A DNA stretch of 53,756 bases from contig CALDYR010000050.1 in assembly GCA_937944405.1 (NCBI GenBank), forward strand, positions 1 through 53,756, given 5' to 3'. Shown in pieces: positions 35,702-44,960 of this stretch. The translations under genes were made by a program, and so were the position numbers. The notes under the pieces are model-generated. The model saw only the letters and a list, made by a program, of their open reading frames with translations. It did no database searches and was not told the origin of the DNA. This stretch comes from an uncultured Pirellulaceae bacterium. Its GTDB lineage: Bacteria > Planctomycetota > Planctomycetia > Pirellulales > Pirellulaceae. Every line of letters starts with the position of its first letter. Within the stretch, counting starts at the first letter, position 1.

Positions 35702-36415
35702 TTAGTTTTCCAAAGGCGGACGTGGAACGGCCTCAAACGCCTCGTTTGGGTCAGGAAACTTTGAATCCGACCCGCCCACTGAATTTGGTGCGGTGGCTTC
35801 TGCTGTCGCGGTTGGCATCGGTTGGGCTTCGGTGGGTTGGTCGAAGTCTGCCGGTTCTTTGACTTTCCACTTGTATTCGCATTTCGGCGTTTTGTACTTG
35901 TGTTTTTTTAACACGTTTACGGTGCGGACTTTGGACCGTTTGGGAGGGCAATTCTTTTTCCAAGGTAAACGCACTGCGGGGATGCACACTTCTTTCTGTT
36001 CGGTCTTAAAGGATGTTTTTTCAACTTCGCCCTTTTTTACCTCCAGTTCGCAAAACTGACAGTCGCACTGCGGCGAGGCGACGGGTTTCTGACATGTGTT
36101 GCATCCGCTATTGCAACCACAAGAGACGTCGGTTGTGGCATGAGCGGGTGCCGGTTGAGCATAAGATGGTTGAGCGTATATAACTTCCGCCGGTGCATTG
36201 CAACCGCATCCAGCGGGTGGCGCTGTTTCAGAGACACCGCCGGGCAAGAGGCGCCCCTTGAGACATCCACGACACTCAGGCCGACCGCAATTGCACATTG
36301 CAACCACCGCAGCGCGAAGCCCCCCTGGGGTGCTCATGTCAACGATCATGCCTGCGGTTAGTAGGCTGACAAGCGCCGCGGCAACTTTTAACCCTCTGAG
36401 AATTTTATTCATCAT
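35702..36415 (-). CDS. Exported Cys-rich protein of unknown function
   Basis: I do not recognise a named family. From ATG 36415 the product has 237 residues; ATG 36412 is an equal choice. A signal sequence (KVAAALVSLLTAGMIVDMSTPGGLRAA) covers about 7-36. The next part holds many Cys in tight motifs: CNCGRPECRGC, CGCNAP, CGCNSGCNTC and CDCQFC. This is followed by a basic stretch (PWKKNCPPKRSKVRTVNVLKKHKYKTPKCEYKWK) and a Pro/Ala/Thr-rich acidic tail. Clustered CxC and CxxC pairs suggest metal binding or a cross-linked surface layer; planctomycetes have Cys-rich envelope proteins. It follows the porin gene by 77 bases on the same strand. Confidence 0.65.
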   Translation of the reverse strand: MMNKILRGLKVAAALVSLLTAGMIVDMSTPGGLRAAVVAMCNCGRPECRGCLKGRLLPGGVSETAPPAGCGCNAPAEVIYAQPSYAQPAPAHATTDVSCGCNSGCNTCQKPVASPQCDCQFCELEVKKGEVEKTSFKTEQKEVCIPAVRLPWKKNCPPKRSKVRTVNVLKKHKYKTPKCEYKWKVKEPADFDQPTEAQPMPTATAEATAPNSVGGSDSKFPDPNEAFEAVPRPPLEN

Positions 36416-36492
36416 CGTTCTTCTTATCGTTACGTTTTGGTTGCTGTTTTTACATTTTTGTTCTTTCGAAGGGGCGCGATCGCCAGCGTCGA

Positions 36493-38052
36493 TTAAAAAT
36501 CGACCATCCAACGTAGTCCAATAATCTGGTAATCGCCTGATGCGATAGGTTCGCGTTCGATTTCGCCCACCAAGTAATTTAGCTGCATTCTGGCGTTAGG
36601 ATTCCACCACCAGTTTAAGCCTAAGGTCAGCGATTCGCCTTTTCCGCCGATGATGTCTTGGTCTTGTAGGTCGGCGTAAGAGTATCTGGCGGCGACCTGC
36701 CAAGCACCAAGCCCGAAGGCTCGTTCGCCATCGTTGTTACGAACGGAGAAAAAGTTTTCGAACGGTTTGACACGTCCAAGGGTACCTGTTTTTCGTTCCC
36801 AAGGCGTATGTTCTCCGGTCAGAAAGTAGGCGACTTGGACGTATCCGCCGCCCAGGCCAACGTCGTTGCCGACTCCAGGATCGCGTTCGACGTTGGCTTG
36901 GAGATATTCGGCGGTCATCTGGAAGGCACCTACGTTGACGACGGTCTCTAAACCGAAGCGAAAAGTTTCTTCAGCGCCATCGATACGACCGGTGTCTAAC
37001 CAGCGGTTGGTGGAACGGGCTTCGGGACGGGTGCGGAATTGAGCCGCATTATCTGGGGCTCCGCCATCGACTTGCCCCCAAGAGCCGGAAACGGCCCAGT
37101 GGAAGTAACCACGCCCGCCTGAGCTTTCGTCGTACCACGCGGTATTGGCGATACGAGCTGCAAATTCGGCTTGGTAGTGGTCGCTGACGAAGCCGTCGGT
37201 GGTTTGGGTGATGTTCTGGTGGAAGACACCGTAACGCCAGTTCCAAGCTTGGTCAGCAGACAATCCGTTGCTGGAGATACCCAATCGACGTGCGTCTTCG
37301 TTGATCGCTTCGACGATGAAAGGCCGTTCGGCGAACACGTTGTAGCGGCTACTGTTGAGATGGTCGAGACCATAAGGACGCTTCTGGTTTCCAACAATGA
37401 CGGTGTTGAATAACGGAAGGTCTTTAACACCGATGAAGGCGTCACGGTAACTTGAGGCAACGCCGCCGGCGAATTCTCCTTCGTACTTATAAAATACGTT
37501 GTCATTGAGATCGCCTTTGACTCCGATCCGTAAACGCCGGAACGTTACACGATCTTGCGGGTCTTCTCCTTCGAGAGTTTCGATGCCTTCATCGGCATCT
37601 GGAAACGCCCAGTAATCTAAGTGGACGCGACCGAACAATGTCAGTTTGGGACTCTTGTGACCGGCGTGAACCAAACCAGGAATCGTCGAATCGATTTTGT
37701 CGAGCGACTTGGCCTGCGTTTCAAAGCCTTGTTCTAACTCCTTTAACCGCTTGTCGACGTCCTTGGACGCGGCGGTGGTCGTCTGGCTGGCAGACTTTGT
37801 TTCGACGACTTTCTTTTCGACATCGTTTTCTAATTCTTGGAGTCGAAGTTCCATTCGCTTCAACTGCTCACGCAGCAATTCGATGGTCTCTGCTTCGTCT
37901 GTGTCAGTGTCCCCGACTTGTGCTCTGACGAAACCTGCGTTGTGAAACATTCCGCTGGAAGAGGTACGGTCGGCAGAATAGTACTCTTGACCCAAAGTAG
38001 GTGCGGCAATGACCCCCAAGATCGCAAGCGATAAGCACGTTTTGATTAGCAT
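36493..38052 (-). CDS. OprO/OprP-type (phosphate-selective) outer-membrane porin
   Basis: This 519-residue protein is an outer-membrane beta-barrel of the OprO/OprP porin family. A signal peptide ends near LGQE (residue 22). Residues about 50-115 form a heptad-rich coiled coil (ELLREQLKRMELRLQELENDVEKK...VDKRLKELEQGFETQ), which in planctomycete porins may contact the cell wall or another envelope layer. The barrel begins with LTLFGRVHLDYWAF and shows alternating strands to the C-terminal aromatic residue (LRWMVDF), the usual signal for barrel insertion. Family members carry phosphate or other anions, but the basic eyelet residues cannot be confirmed here. Upstream 365 AT-rich bases probably contain the promoter. 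Confidence 0.87.
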   Translation of the reverse strand: MLIKTCLSLAILGVIAAPTLGQEYYSADRTSSSGMFHNAGFVRAQVGDTDTDEAETIELLREQLKRMELRLQELENDVEKKVVETKSASQTTTAASKDVDKRLKELEQGFETQAKSLDKIDSTIPGLVHAGHKSPKLTLFGRVHLDYWAFPDADEGIETLEGEDPQDRVTFRRLRIGVKGDLNDNVFYKYEGEFAGGVASSYRDAFIGVKDLPLFNTVIVGNQKRPYGLDHLNSSRYNVFAERPFIVEAINEDARRLGISSNGLSADQAWNWRYGVFHQNITQTTDGFVSDHYQAEFAARIANTAWYDESSGGRGYFHWAVSGSWGQVDGGAPDNAAQFRTRPEARSTNRWLDTGRIDGAEETFRFGLETVVNVGAFQMTAEYLQANVERDPGVGNDVGLGGGYVQVAYFLTGEHTPWERKTGTLGRVKPFENFFSVRNNDGERAFGLGAWQVAARYSYADLQDQDIIGGKGESLTLGLNWWWNPNARMQLNYLVGEIEREPIASGDYQIIGLRWMVDF

Positions 38053-38417
38053 ATCCCAAACCCAATTGTATGAACTGTTTTGATCTACTGGTTTAGTTCG
38101 GATGGGATAGGTGAGTATGAATAATTACATTGGTTCAATTGTTTCAAATTAAGGAGTCTTAAAATTATATTTAGATCAATCAATACACTTTAACGATTTG
38201 GTCCCGTTCCACTGCGACGATTGATAAACTTTAGCCTCGATTCCGAAATAATAGGCAAAATTAAGAGCACCCGCAGTGACCACACAATCCCTTGGGGCGC
38301 TAAAAACAATAATCGCGTTAACAATTTCGGTCTGAATTTTGTTTTTTTAAAACGGTAAAATTCCACGTGATCCGCATAGATTGAACCGTGGCCGACCGTT
38401 TTTGAAGGCGAATCGTC
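38053..38417. other. AT-rich intergenic region between porin and cysteine desulfurase genes
   Basis: About 365 bases upstream of the porin and downstream of the desulfurase, both on the minus strand. It is more AT-rich than its surroundings, consistent with a regulated porin promoter. I see no clear -35/-10 pair or small gene. Confidence 0.45.
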
Positions 38418-39575
38418 TTAGACGCTTCCCGCGATTTCGCTCACGGCGTTGACGGCGAATTCGATATCGACCGACGTGTTAAACGGTCCAGGACTGAATC
38501 GCACCAGACCGTGTTCCGCAGTGCCCAGACATTGGTGCAACATCGGGGCGCAGTGAAAACCTGATCTTATTTGAATTTCAAACTCAACGTCTAAAATCCC
38601 GGCGACGGTTTGAGAATCAAGTCCTTCGATCGAGATGCTGGTGACGCTGGTTCGTAATGACCTTTCAGTCGGGCCATATATCCTGATCCCCTTCACATTG
38701 CTCAGGCCGTCTCTGAGTTCTTCGGTTAAATCATCGGTGTGTTCTTGCATTGCTTCACCGACTTCGCTGTTGGCGAACTTGACACCGGCTCCCAACCCAG
38801 CGATTGCCGGCACGTTGAGGCTTCCGGACTCAAATTTCTGTGGGATTTCCAGCGGTTGTGAGGCGTCGACGTTTTGGCTGCCGGTGCCGCCAAAACGTAG
38901 CGGCGAAATGTCGTCGGCGATGGCTGTGGAGACAAACAAAAAACCTGTTCCCAGCGGCCCCATCAAGCCCTTGTGTCCTGGTGCGGCGAGCATCTGACAT
39001 TCCCATTGCTGCACGTCGATCCGCAAATGTCCGATCGTTTGGGCCGCATCGACCAACAAAGGCACGCCGTGTTTTTTACAAACAGCGCTGATCGCGAAAA
39101 TAGGCTGAATTGCGCCGGTTACATTGCCGGCGTGGGGCATGGCAACCAAGCGCGTCTGGTTGGTGATTGCTTTGGCGACAGCTTCAGGTGCAACAATTCC
39201 AGCATCATCGCATGGAACAATGGTCAGTTCGATGGTGCCGTTTTGCTGCAAATGAAGCAACGGACGGAGAACTGAATTATGGTCGACCGCAGTGGCAATC
39301 GCATGGTCGCCGGGTTTGAGGATTCCCAAAATCGCCGTCGATAGCGCGTCTGTTCCGCTGCAGGTAAAAGCGATTTGTTCTGCCGTTGGCGCGTTGATCA
39401 ATGCCGCGATCGATTGGCGTGTGTCCTTCACGATTTTGCTTGCTGTGTTCGCCGCGTCATAGATCGCGCGGCCCGAAGATACCCCGACCTGCCGCATCGT
39501 TTGTTCAACGGCGCAATAGACGGACTCGGGTTTAGGCCAACTGGTGGCAGCGTTATCAAGGTAAATTTGAGACAT
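38418..39575 (-). CDS. Cysteine desulfurase, EF2568-type (class V aminotransferase fold)
   Basis: This 385-residue PLP enzyme takes sulfur (or selenium) from cysteine (or selenocysteine). It starts with IYLDNAATSWPKPESV, the signature of the EF2568-type subfamily, then FTCSGTDAL, HNSVLRPL, LLVDAAQTIGHL and the PLP-lysine block AAPGHKGLMGPLGTG. The active-site loop SGFHCAPMLHQCLGT supplies the persulfide Cys. I recall members of this subfamily in gene sets with selD, for selenium-dependent molybdenum hydroxylases, so a selenium role is plausible given the HMA selenoprotein 8.5 kb away, but this is inference. The gene follows purN by 11 bases in an ileS-purN-desulfurase arrangement. Confidence 0.85.
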   Translation of the reverse strand: MSQIYLDNAATSWPKPESVYCAVEQTMRQVGVSSGRAIYDAANTASKIVKDTRQSIAALINAPTAEQIAFTCSGTDALSTAILGILKPGDHAIATAVDHNSVLRPLLHLQQNGTIELTIVPCDDAGIVAPEAVAKAITNQTRLVAMPHAGNVTGAIQPIFAISAVCKKHGVPLLVDAAQTIGHLRIDVQQWECQMLAAPGHKGLMGPLGTGFLFVSTAIADDISPLRFGGTGSQNVDASQPLEIPQKFESGSLNVPAIAGLGAGVKFANSEVGEAMQEHTDDLTEELRDGLSNVKGIRIYGPTERSLRTSVTSISIEGLDSQTVAGILDVEFEIQIRSGFHCAPMLHQCLGTAEHGLVRFSPGPFNTSVDIEFAVNAVSEIAGSV

Positions 39576-39586
39576 ATTTGCTTCTG

Positions 39587-40213
39587 CTAATGGTCGGCGC
39601 CCATTTGCACGGTGCGACCGTTGAGCGAAACACCGCCTGCGGCGATTCTGGAAATCACCTCAGGAAATAATTCGCATTCTGCCGCGAAAACGCGCGACGC
39701 CAAGATTGCTGGGGTGTCGTCGCTGTTCACTGGGACACTACGTTGGGCAATGATGGGACCATGGTCGTATTGGTCGTCGACAAAGTGAACCGTACAACCG
39801 GTCAGCTTACACCCGTAATCAATCACCGCTTGGTGGACTCGCGCGCCATAATTGCCTTTGCCGCAAAACGACGGAATGAGGCTGGGGTGAATGTTGATGA
39901 TTTTGTTTTTGTATTTCGGTGGAATCGTTAAACGGCGAAGAAACCCACCCATAACAATCAAATCCGGTTGTTGTTGGAAGCCTTCAATCGCATCATACGT
40001 CGCAGCGCTAAAATCTTCTTCGTGGGCGTAGTCGCGATGATTGACGATACGCTGGGCGATTCCCTGTTCGGCGGCGAAGGCTAATCCTGGGGCGTCAGGA
40101 TTGTTGGAGACCACCCCGTTAATGCTCCAGTTCACCGTGGACGAGTTTTGGACGTCGATAAGGTTTTTTAGCGTCGTGCCGCCGCCAGAAATAAGCACTG
40201 TGATAGAGAACAT
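39587..40213 (-). CDS. purN: Phosphoribosylglycinamide formyltransferase
   Basis: PurN transfers formyl from 10-formyl-tetrahydrofolate to GAR in purine synthesis. The 208-residue product begins TVLISGGGTTLKNLID and carries the catalytic triad region IINIHPSLIPSF (Asn and His) followed by G.GNYGARVHQAVIDYG, TGCTVHFVDDQYDHGPII (Asp), all typical of the family. DLIVMGGFLRRL is the folate-loop segment. The ATG is at 40213, 78 bases after ileS on the same strand, and the desulfurase gene follows after 11 bases, so the three genes are probably co-transcribed. Confidence 0.93.
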   Translation of the reverse strand: MFSITVLISGGGTTLKNLIDVQNSSTVNWSINGVVSNNPDAPGLAFAAEQGIAQRIVNHRDYAHEEDFSAATYDAIEGFQQQPDLIVMGGFLRRLTIPPKYKNKIINIHPSLIPSFCGKGNYGARVHQAVIDYGCKLTGCTVHFVDDQYDHGPIIAQRSVPVNSDDTPAILASRVFAAECELFPEVISRIAAGGVSLNGRTVQMGADH

Positions 40214-40291
40214 GGTATTGTGCGGAACGCAAAACGCGATTTTGTATTTGTGAAATTGCCTTTGGAACGCGCTGTTCCAAAGATAAAAGAT

Positions 40292-43200
40292 CTATTCTTG
40301 GGCAACGGTGATGGAAATTTTCAACGTGTGTTCGCCAATCGCGCGTTCGACCGTATCGCCTTGAGCAACGTTCAGATTCACTTCTTTGGCCAGCACTTCT
40401 CCGGCCAGAAAATCGGTATTCTCTTGAATTGCCTGATTGAGTTCATCGGATTGCGTTTCCACCGTCAGCTTGATCCGATCGGTGCGTTGCAGGTCTAATT
40501 CCTTGCGGTAGTCCTGCACCAAACGGACGACGTCGCGCGTTAAACCTGATCGAATTAGTTCTGGCGTAAGTTCGGTCGATAGCACTACGACCGCTTGAAC
40601 TCCTTGGGCGGCCGCCCAACCTTCATTAGCTTGCAATCGCACTTCGACATCTTGTTCGGACAGTTCGACTTTTTGCCCGTCAACTTCGATTGTGGCTTTT
40701 CCTGTTTGAGAGAGTGATTGGAGAATTGTTTTTCCGTCCGCCGCGGCGAATGCCGATTTAACTTTGGGCATCAATTTGCCTACACGCGGCCCAAGTAACT
40801 TGAAATTCGGTACAACTTGGTAGGTGACATAGTCGCCCGCGTCAGTCGTATAAGTCACCGCGCGCACGTTTAATTCGGTTTTTAAAAGGTCGTCGTGCGT
40901 CTCAAGCCACGCCTGATCGGTCGGGTTGTTAAGCACGACGGTTACCCCTGAGAGCGGTTGACGGACTTTTAATTTTGCATTCATCCGCGCCGACAGCCCT
41001 AACGAGGCGATCTCGCGCAGTAGACTCATGCGCCGCGACAATGTTTCATCAATCAGGGTTTCGTTGGCCATCGGGTAATCGCACAGATGGACGCTTAGGG
41101 TTGACGCCCCCCCCATGGATTTAGTCAGGTTCTGCCAAACCGCTTCTGAAAGAAATGGTGTGAAGGGCGCGATGGCTTTACAGACCGTTGCCAAAGTTTC
41201 AAACAGTGTCCAGTAGGCATCTAATTTATTAGCGTCCTGTTTGTCTTCGGCCCAAAAACGATCGCGACTGCGCCGAACATACCAGTTGCTCAAGCTGTCG
41301 ACGAAAGAAGTCAGTTTGGTACACGCGGCATAGTTGTCATAGTTGTCCATCCGTTCGGTAACGACTTTAAGGGTTTGATTCAATTCGCTGATCAACCAGC
41401 GATCCAGTTCACCGCGCTGTTGGATCGGTCGGTAGCCATTTCCTGTGGCTAAAGCGGCGGCGTCCAATTGACCGGGGACGCTGATAGAACTGGGATCAAA
41501 TCCATCGATGTTGGCGTACAGCACAAAGAAGCTGTACACATTCCACAGGCGGAGTAAGAATTCGGGGATGCTTTCTTTGATGGCCCGTTCGCTGTAGATG
41601 ATCGACGTCCAAGGCGGTTGGTTGGCGAAGAAATACCAGCGCAGCGCGTCGGCTCCGTGTTGGTCGAAGATCTCATTGGGGGCCCGGTAATTGCGTAGGC
41701 GTTTGGACATCTTTTCGGTTTTGCGCGAAACCTTGCCGCCGCACTGGGTGCATTTTTTGACTTGGTCGGCAAACCGGTGTTTGCACTTTGCACAGACATA
41801 GCCTTCGGCCATCATCAAACCCAGCACAATGCAGTTTTCAAACGGATGAGGGAATTTGATGTCCGGATCGTCGCCAAACAACAGGGTGCTGATCGCCAGT
41901 TGGCTGTAAAACCAACCGCGCGTCTGGTCGAGGGCTTCGCTGATGAAGTTGGCGGGGAATTGTTCTTTGAATTCCTGTTGGCCTTGATGGGGATAGCCCC
42001 ATTGCGCGAACGGCATCGACCCGCTGTCATACCAACAGTCGATCACTTCGGGCACACGATTCATCGTGCCGTTGTCGTCGAAGGGGGAATCGTAGGTGAT
42101 CGCGTCGATGTAGGGTTTGTGAACCTTGAGGTCTTCGACCAAATCGGGGTTTGATTTTTTGGCTTCTGCCCAAACCTCCATCCCTGTTGCCCCGGGTTTG
42201 GCAATCAGTTCGTCATACGAATCCAGCGCTTCCATTTTTCCGGTTTTTGAACACACCCAGATCGGCAGCGGCGTACCCCAGTAGCGCTCGCGCGACAGCG
42301 ACCAATCGACGTTGCTTTCAAGGAAGTTACCAAATCGACCGTTTTTAATATGTTCGGGCAACCAATTGATTTCTTGGTTGTTGGCCAGCATTTTATCTTT
42401 GAAGTCAGTCGTTTTCACGAACCAGCTTTCGCGCGGATACTGAATCAGCGGATCATCGTCGGCTCGCCAGCAGAACGGGTATTCGTGTTCGTACTGATCC
42501 AGCAAATACAACGCGCCGCTGTCTTTGAGTTTTTGTGTGATCGCTTTGTCGGCATCCTTAACCCATTGGCCTTCGAAATCGGGGACTGCATTGGTGAATT
42601 TTCCGTTAGGGCTGACCGGGCAGATTAGTTCAGGCCCTTGGCCGTCGACGAATCGTTCTTTTTCGCTGACCAACAATTCATAGTCGACTTCACCGAAGGC
42701 GGGAGCTTCGTGAACGGCGCCTGTTCCGCTGTCGGTGGTCACAAAATTGGCCGACGTGATACGCCAGGCGACGTTTTCGCGGCCGCCGGATTTGAGGGTG
42801 CCGGTTTTGTTGCCGTTCGTTTTGTAAAAGTAGTCAAATGGTGGTTGGTAATTGAGCCCCACCAGTTCGGAGCCCTTGCATGTGGATTTGACTTCGAGTG
42901 TGCGTTTCATTTTCGCGGCGATTTTTTCGACCAGATCCGCGGCGAAGATCAAATAGTGGTCTTCTTCGGGGTCGTAAACGGTTGCATATTGGATGTTTTC
43001 GTTGACCGCCGCGAACTGGTTGCTCGGTAGGGTCCACGGCGTCGTCGTCCAAACCAGCAGGCTGGTGTTTTCTTTGTCGGGCAATGGGAATTTAACGTAG
43101 ACGCTGGGGTCTTTGACCGTTTTGTAGCCCTGGCCAACTTCACCACTACTGAGCGCGGTGCCTCCTTGAGCCCACCACCAGATGATTTTGTGGCCCTTAT

Positions 43201-43741
43201 ACAATAGGCCCCGGTCAAAGAATGTTTTCAGCGACCACCACACCGATTCGACGTAGCTTTGGTGATAGGTGACGTAAGCGCTGTCCAGTTTTACCCAAAA
43301 TCCTAAACGCTCGGTCAGTTGTTCCCACTGTTGCATGTACTGCCAGACGGAGGATTGGCATTTTTGGATGAACGGTTCAACGCCGTATTCCTCGATTTCC
43401 TCCTTGGCGTGGATGCCCAACTCCTTGCAGACCTCGACCTCGACCGGCAGACCGTGGGTGTCCCAGCCAGCTTTGCGTTCGCAAAAATAGCCACGCATCG
43501 TTTTGTAACGCGGAAACAAGTCCTTGATCGCGCGAGTCAAACAGTGGCCGGGGTGAGGCTTCCCGTTTGCCGTTGGCGGTCCTTCGTAGAAAACATAACG
43601 CTCTCGTCCGACGCGCTGGTCGAGCGATTGCTGATAGACATCGTTACGTTTCCAAAACTCAAGAATGGATTCCTCGATTTTGGGGAAGCTGACGTTCGTG
43701 TCGCAGGGGTCAAATGAAGATTTTTGGTTCTTCGAAGCCAT
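40292..43741 (-). CDS. ileS: Isoleucyl-tRNA synthetase
   Basis: IleS charges tRNA-Ile and edits Val. The 1,149-residue protein has the HIGH variant HPGH at 63-66 ([19 protein letters not shown]), the conserved [10 protein letters not shown], a large CP1 editing domain, [17 protein letters not shown] and [10 protein letters not shown], a zinc-type Cys set (CAKCKHRF...CTQCGGKV) and KMSKR near residue 677. An in-frame TTG at 43765 would add eight residues; the ATG at 43741 is preferred. Length and motif spelling resemble the long, eukaryote-like (type 2) IleS class used by several bacterial phyla, which tends to be mupirocin-insensitive; that class assignment is inferred. Essential, cytoplasmic. 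Confidence 0.95.
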   Translation of the reverse strand: MASKNQKSSFDPCDTNVSFPKIEESILEFWKRNDVYQQSLDQRVGRERYVFYEGPPTANGKPHPGHCLTRAIKDLFPRYKTMRGYFCERKAGWDTHGLPVEVEVCKELGIHAKEEIEEYGVEPFIQKCQSSVWQYMQQWEQLTERLGFWVKLDSAYVTYHQSYVESVWWSLKTFFDRGLLYKGHKIIWWWAQGGTALSSGEVGQGYKTVKDPSVYVKFPLPDKENTSLLVWTTTPWTLPSNQFAAVNENIQYATVYDPEEDHYLIFAADLVEKIAAKMKRTLEVKSTCKGSELVGLNYQPPFDYFYKTNGNKTGTLKSGGRENVAWRITSANFVTTDSGTGAVHEAPAFGEVDYELLVSEKERFVDGQGPELICPVSPNGKFTNAVPDFEGQWVKDADKAITQKLKDSGALYLLDQYEHEYPFCWRADDDPLIQYPRESWFVKTTDFKDKMLANNQEINWLPEHIKNGRFGNFLESNVDWSLSRERYWGTPLPIWVCSKTGKMEALDSYDELIAKPGATGMEVWAEAKKSNPDLVEDLKVHKPYIDAITYDSPFDDNGTMNRVPEVIDCWYDSGSMPFAQWGYPHQGQQEFKEQFPANFISEALDQTRGWFYSQLAISTLLFGDDPDIKFPHPFENCIVLGLMMAEGYVCAKCKHRFADQVKKCTQCGGKVSRKTEKMSKRLRNYRAPNEIFDQHGADALRWYFFANQPPWTSIIYSERAIKESIPEFLLRLWNVYSFFVLYANIDGFDPSSISVPGQLDAAALATGNGYRPIQQRGELDRWLISELNQTLKVVTERMDNYDNYAACTKLTSFVDSLSNWYVRRSRDRFWAEDKQDANKLDAYWTLFETLATVCKAIAPFTPFLSEAVWQNLTKSMGGASTLSVHLCDYPMANETLIDETLSRRMSLLREIASLGLSARMNAKLKVRQPLSGVTVVLNNPTDQAWLETHDDLLKTELNVRAVTYTTDAGDYVTYQVVPNFKLLGPRVGKLMPKVKSAFAAADGKTILQSLSQTGKATIEVDGQKVELSEQDVEVRLQANEGWAAAQGVQAVVVLSTELTPELIRSGLTRDVVRLVQDYRKELDLQRTDRIKLTVETQSDELNQAIQENTDFLAGEVLAKEVNLNVAQGDTVERAIGEHTLKISITVAQE

Positions 43742-44173
43742 GTATTCGCTCAACAGTTTTTTCAAGAAGTCAGGGATATCGTACCCGCATAATATCCTCG
43801 AAAAAGGCAGTTCTGTGTAGGTCCGATCCGATCAGTTCGGGCACCGCCGGGGGCTAACTGTGTTGAGCACCACCTTCCAGCGTTGGCCGTGGTAGCGAGA
43901 ATCCGATTGATCGCCGGTTGATCAGGGCTGATCATTAAAGAAAATCAGGCTCGAGAATGGCGGCGTATTGAGAGAAAGTCAATTGTCGTAGTGGGATTGG
44001 CCTTTGTTTCCAGTTCAAAGAAAAGCTGTTTAATCCCACCACGAAACAAATGAGCCACTGGTTTTTTCACCTTGTGGTTGACGTTCTGGGGCAACGGTTT
44101 GCTTGGGCGTGTTTTGGTAAACAGGTGTCGATTGTTACCACGCCCGAGAACGCGTTTTCTGGCCGTTGGAAAA
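43742..44173. other. Intergenic region with two large inverted repeats
   Basis: About 430 bases upstream of ileS and downstream of the acidic/basic gene. GTGGGATT (43991-43998) pairs with AATCCCAC (44032-44039) with an inner CTTTG/CAAAG pair (44002-44006, 44016-44020). A second structure pairs GGGCGT (44105-44110) and GGTAA (44116-44120) with TTACC (44135-44139) and ACGCCC (44140-44145). Neither has a T-run; they could be structured leader RNA of ileS or 3' ends of the gene upstream. Confidence 0.4.
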
Positions 44174-44596
44174 CTACTTCTTTCGGGCCGGAGGTTTTTT
44201 GGCTGCTTGGGTTGTCTTCGCAGCTTTGGCCGGTAGTTTTGCTGCAGGTTTTTTGGACGCTTTTTTATCCACCGCAGTTTTTGCCGTGGCCTCTTTAGAA
44301 TCTTTTGGGGTACCGCTTTCGGCCTTTGGCTTCGTTTCTTCGGGACGCGTTAAATGGCCGAAAGTACTGTCGAATTCCTTGCCGTATTGATCGTCCGCAA
44401 GATCGTACTCGCCGACAATTTCCTCTTCGAAATCGTCATCGAAATCTTCGTCGAAATCGTCCTCATTGAATTCTTCGACGGCGTCAATGTCTAAACCGTC
44501 ATCCAAAACTTCAGGGTCCAAATCGACGTCGTCGTCCTCGATCAGTTCTGTCGTGTCTACGATACCGTCATCGTCTTCGATTTTATTATCAACCAT
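44174..44596 (-). CDS. Bipolar acidic / Lys-Ala-Pro-rich small protein
   Basis: I do not recognise a named family. The 140-residue product has a highly acidic first half (DDDGIVDTTELIEDDDVDLDPEVL and DDFDEDFDDDFEEEIVGEYD) and a basic last third of Lys/Ala/Pro repeats (KKASKKPAAKLPAKAAKTTQAAKKPPARKK) that looks like the tail of histone H1-like or HU-like bacterial proteins. The basic tail could bind DNA or RNA while the acidic half masks it or binds a partner. AGGA lies seven bases before the ATG at 44596, which favours it over an in-frame codon nine codons upstream. Solitary gene. Confidence 0.65.
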   Translation of the reverse strand: MVDNKIEDDDGIVDTTELIEDDDVDLDPEVLDDGLDIDAVEEFNEDDFDEDFDDDFEEEIVGEYDLADDQYGKEFDSTFGHLTRPEETKPKAESGTPKDSKEATAKTAVDKKASKKPAAKLPAKAAKTTQAAKKPPARKK

Positions 44597-44727
44597 ATTG
44601 AAATCCTGTTTTCCCGTGATCACTCATGAACCCGGGATTTTACTCACAATAGCCCGCAAGACGATAGCCGTAGCCATGGGGTAGCAACGAAAGACAGAAA
44701 TAAATCCAGATAAAATTTACCATGAAA

Positions 44728-44788
44728 AAAGCGGAACCGACAGACAAGCCATCGATCCCGCTACACACACAGAGTCCGCTTTAATAAG
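44728..44788 (-). terminator. Large-loop stem after argJ
   Basis: On the minus strand AAAGCGGA (44782-44775) pairs with TCCGCTTT (44735-44728), followed by a T-run of six. The 39-base loop is long for a simple terminator, so an additional inner fold or a small structured RNA is possible. Confidence 0.4.
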
Positions 44789-44864
44789 TTGATGTCGTCT
44801 CGCGTTCCTTGGAACAACAGAAACTTAGGTCGACTTTGAGGACGTCGCAGACGTTTTTCTTTGA

Positions 44865-44898
44865 GAAACCGAAAATCATGAAAATCATTCGGTTTTTA
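44865..44898. terminator. Hairpin with T-run after argJ
   Basis: AACCGA and TCGGTT pair around an ATCATGAAAATCAT core that can itself pair partly, with TTTTTA following on the + strand. It lies about 65 bases past the argJ stop and could stop transcription from either side. Confidence 0.45.
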
Positions 44899-44960
44899 CC
44901 AAGATTTGGGCGCCTTTTTTTTATGCTGTCGGTGTTAGTTAGAGAGAATTCGACGGCTTT

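Larger units (their letters stand above)
44597..44960. other. Intergenic region downstream of argJ
   Basis: About 360 bases between argJ and the acidic/basic gene, both on the minus strand. It holds the two hairpins listed next and no supported gene. Confidence 0.45.
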
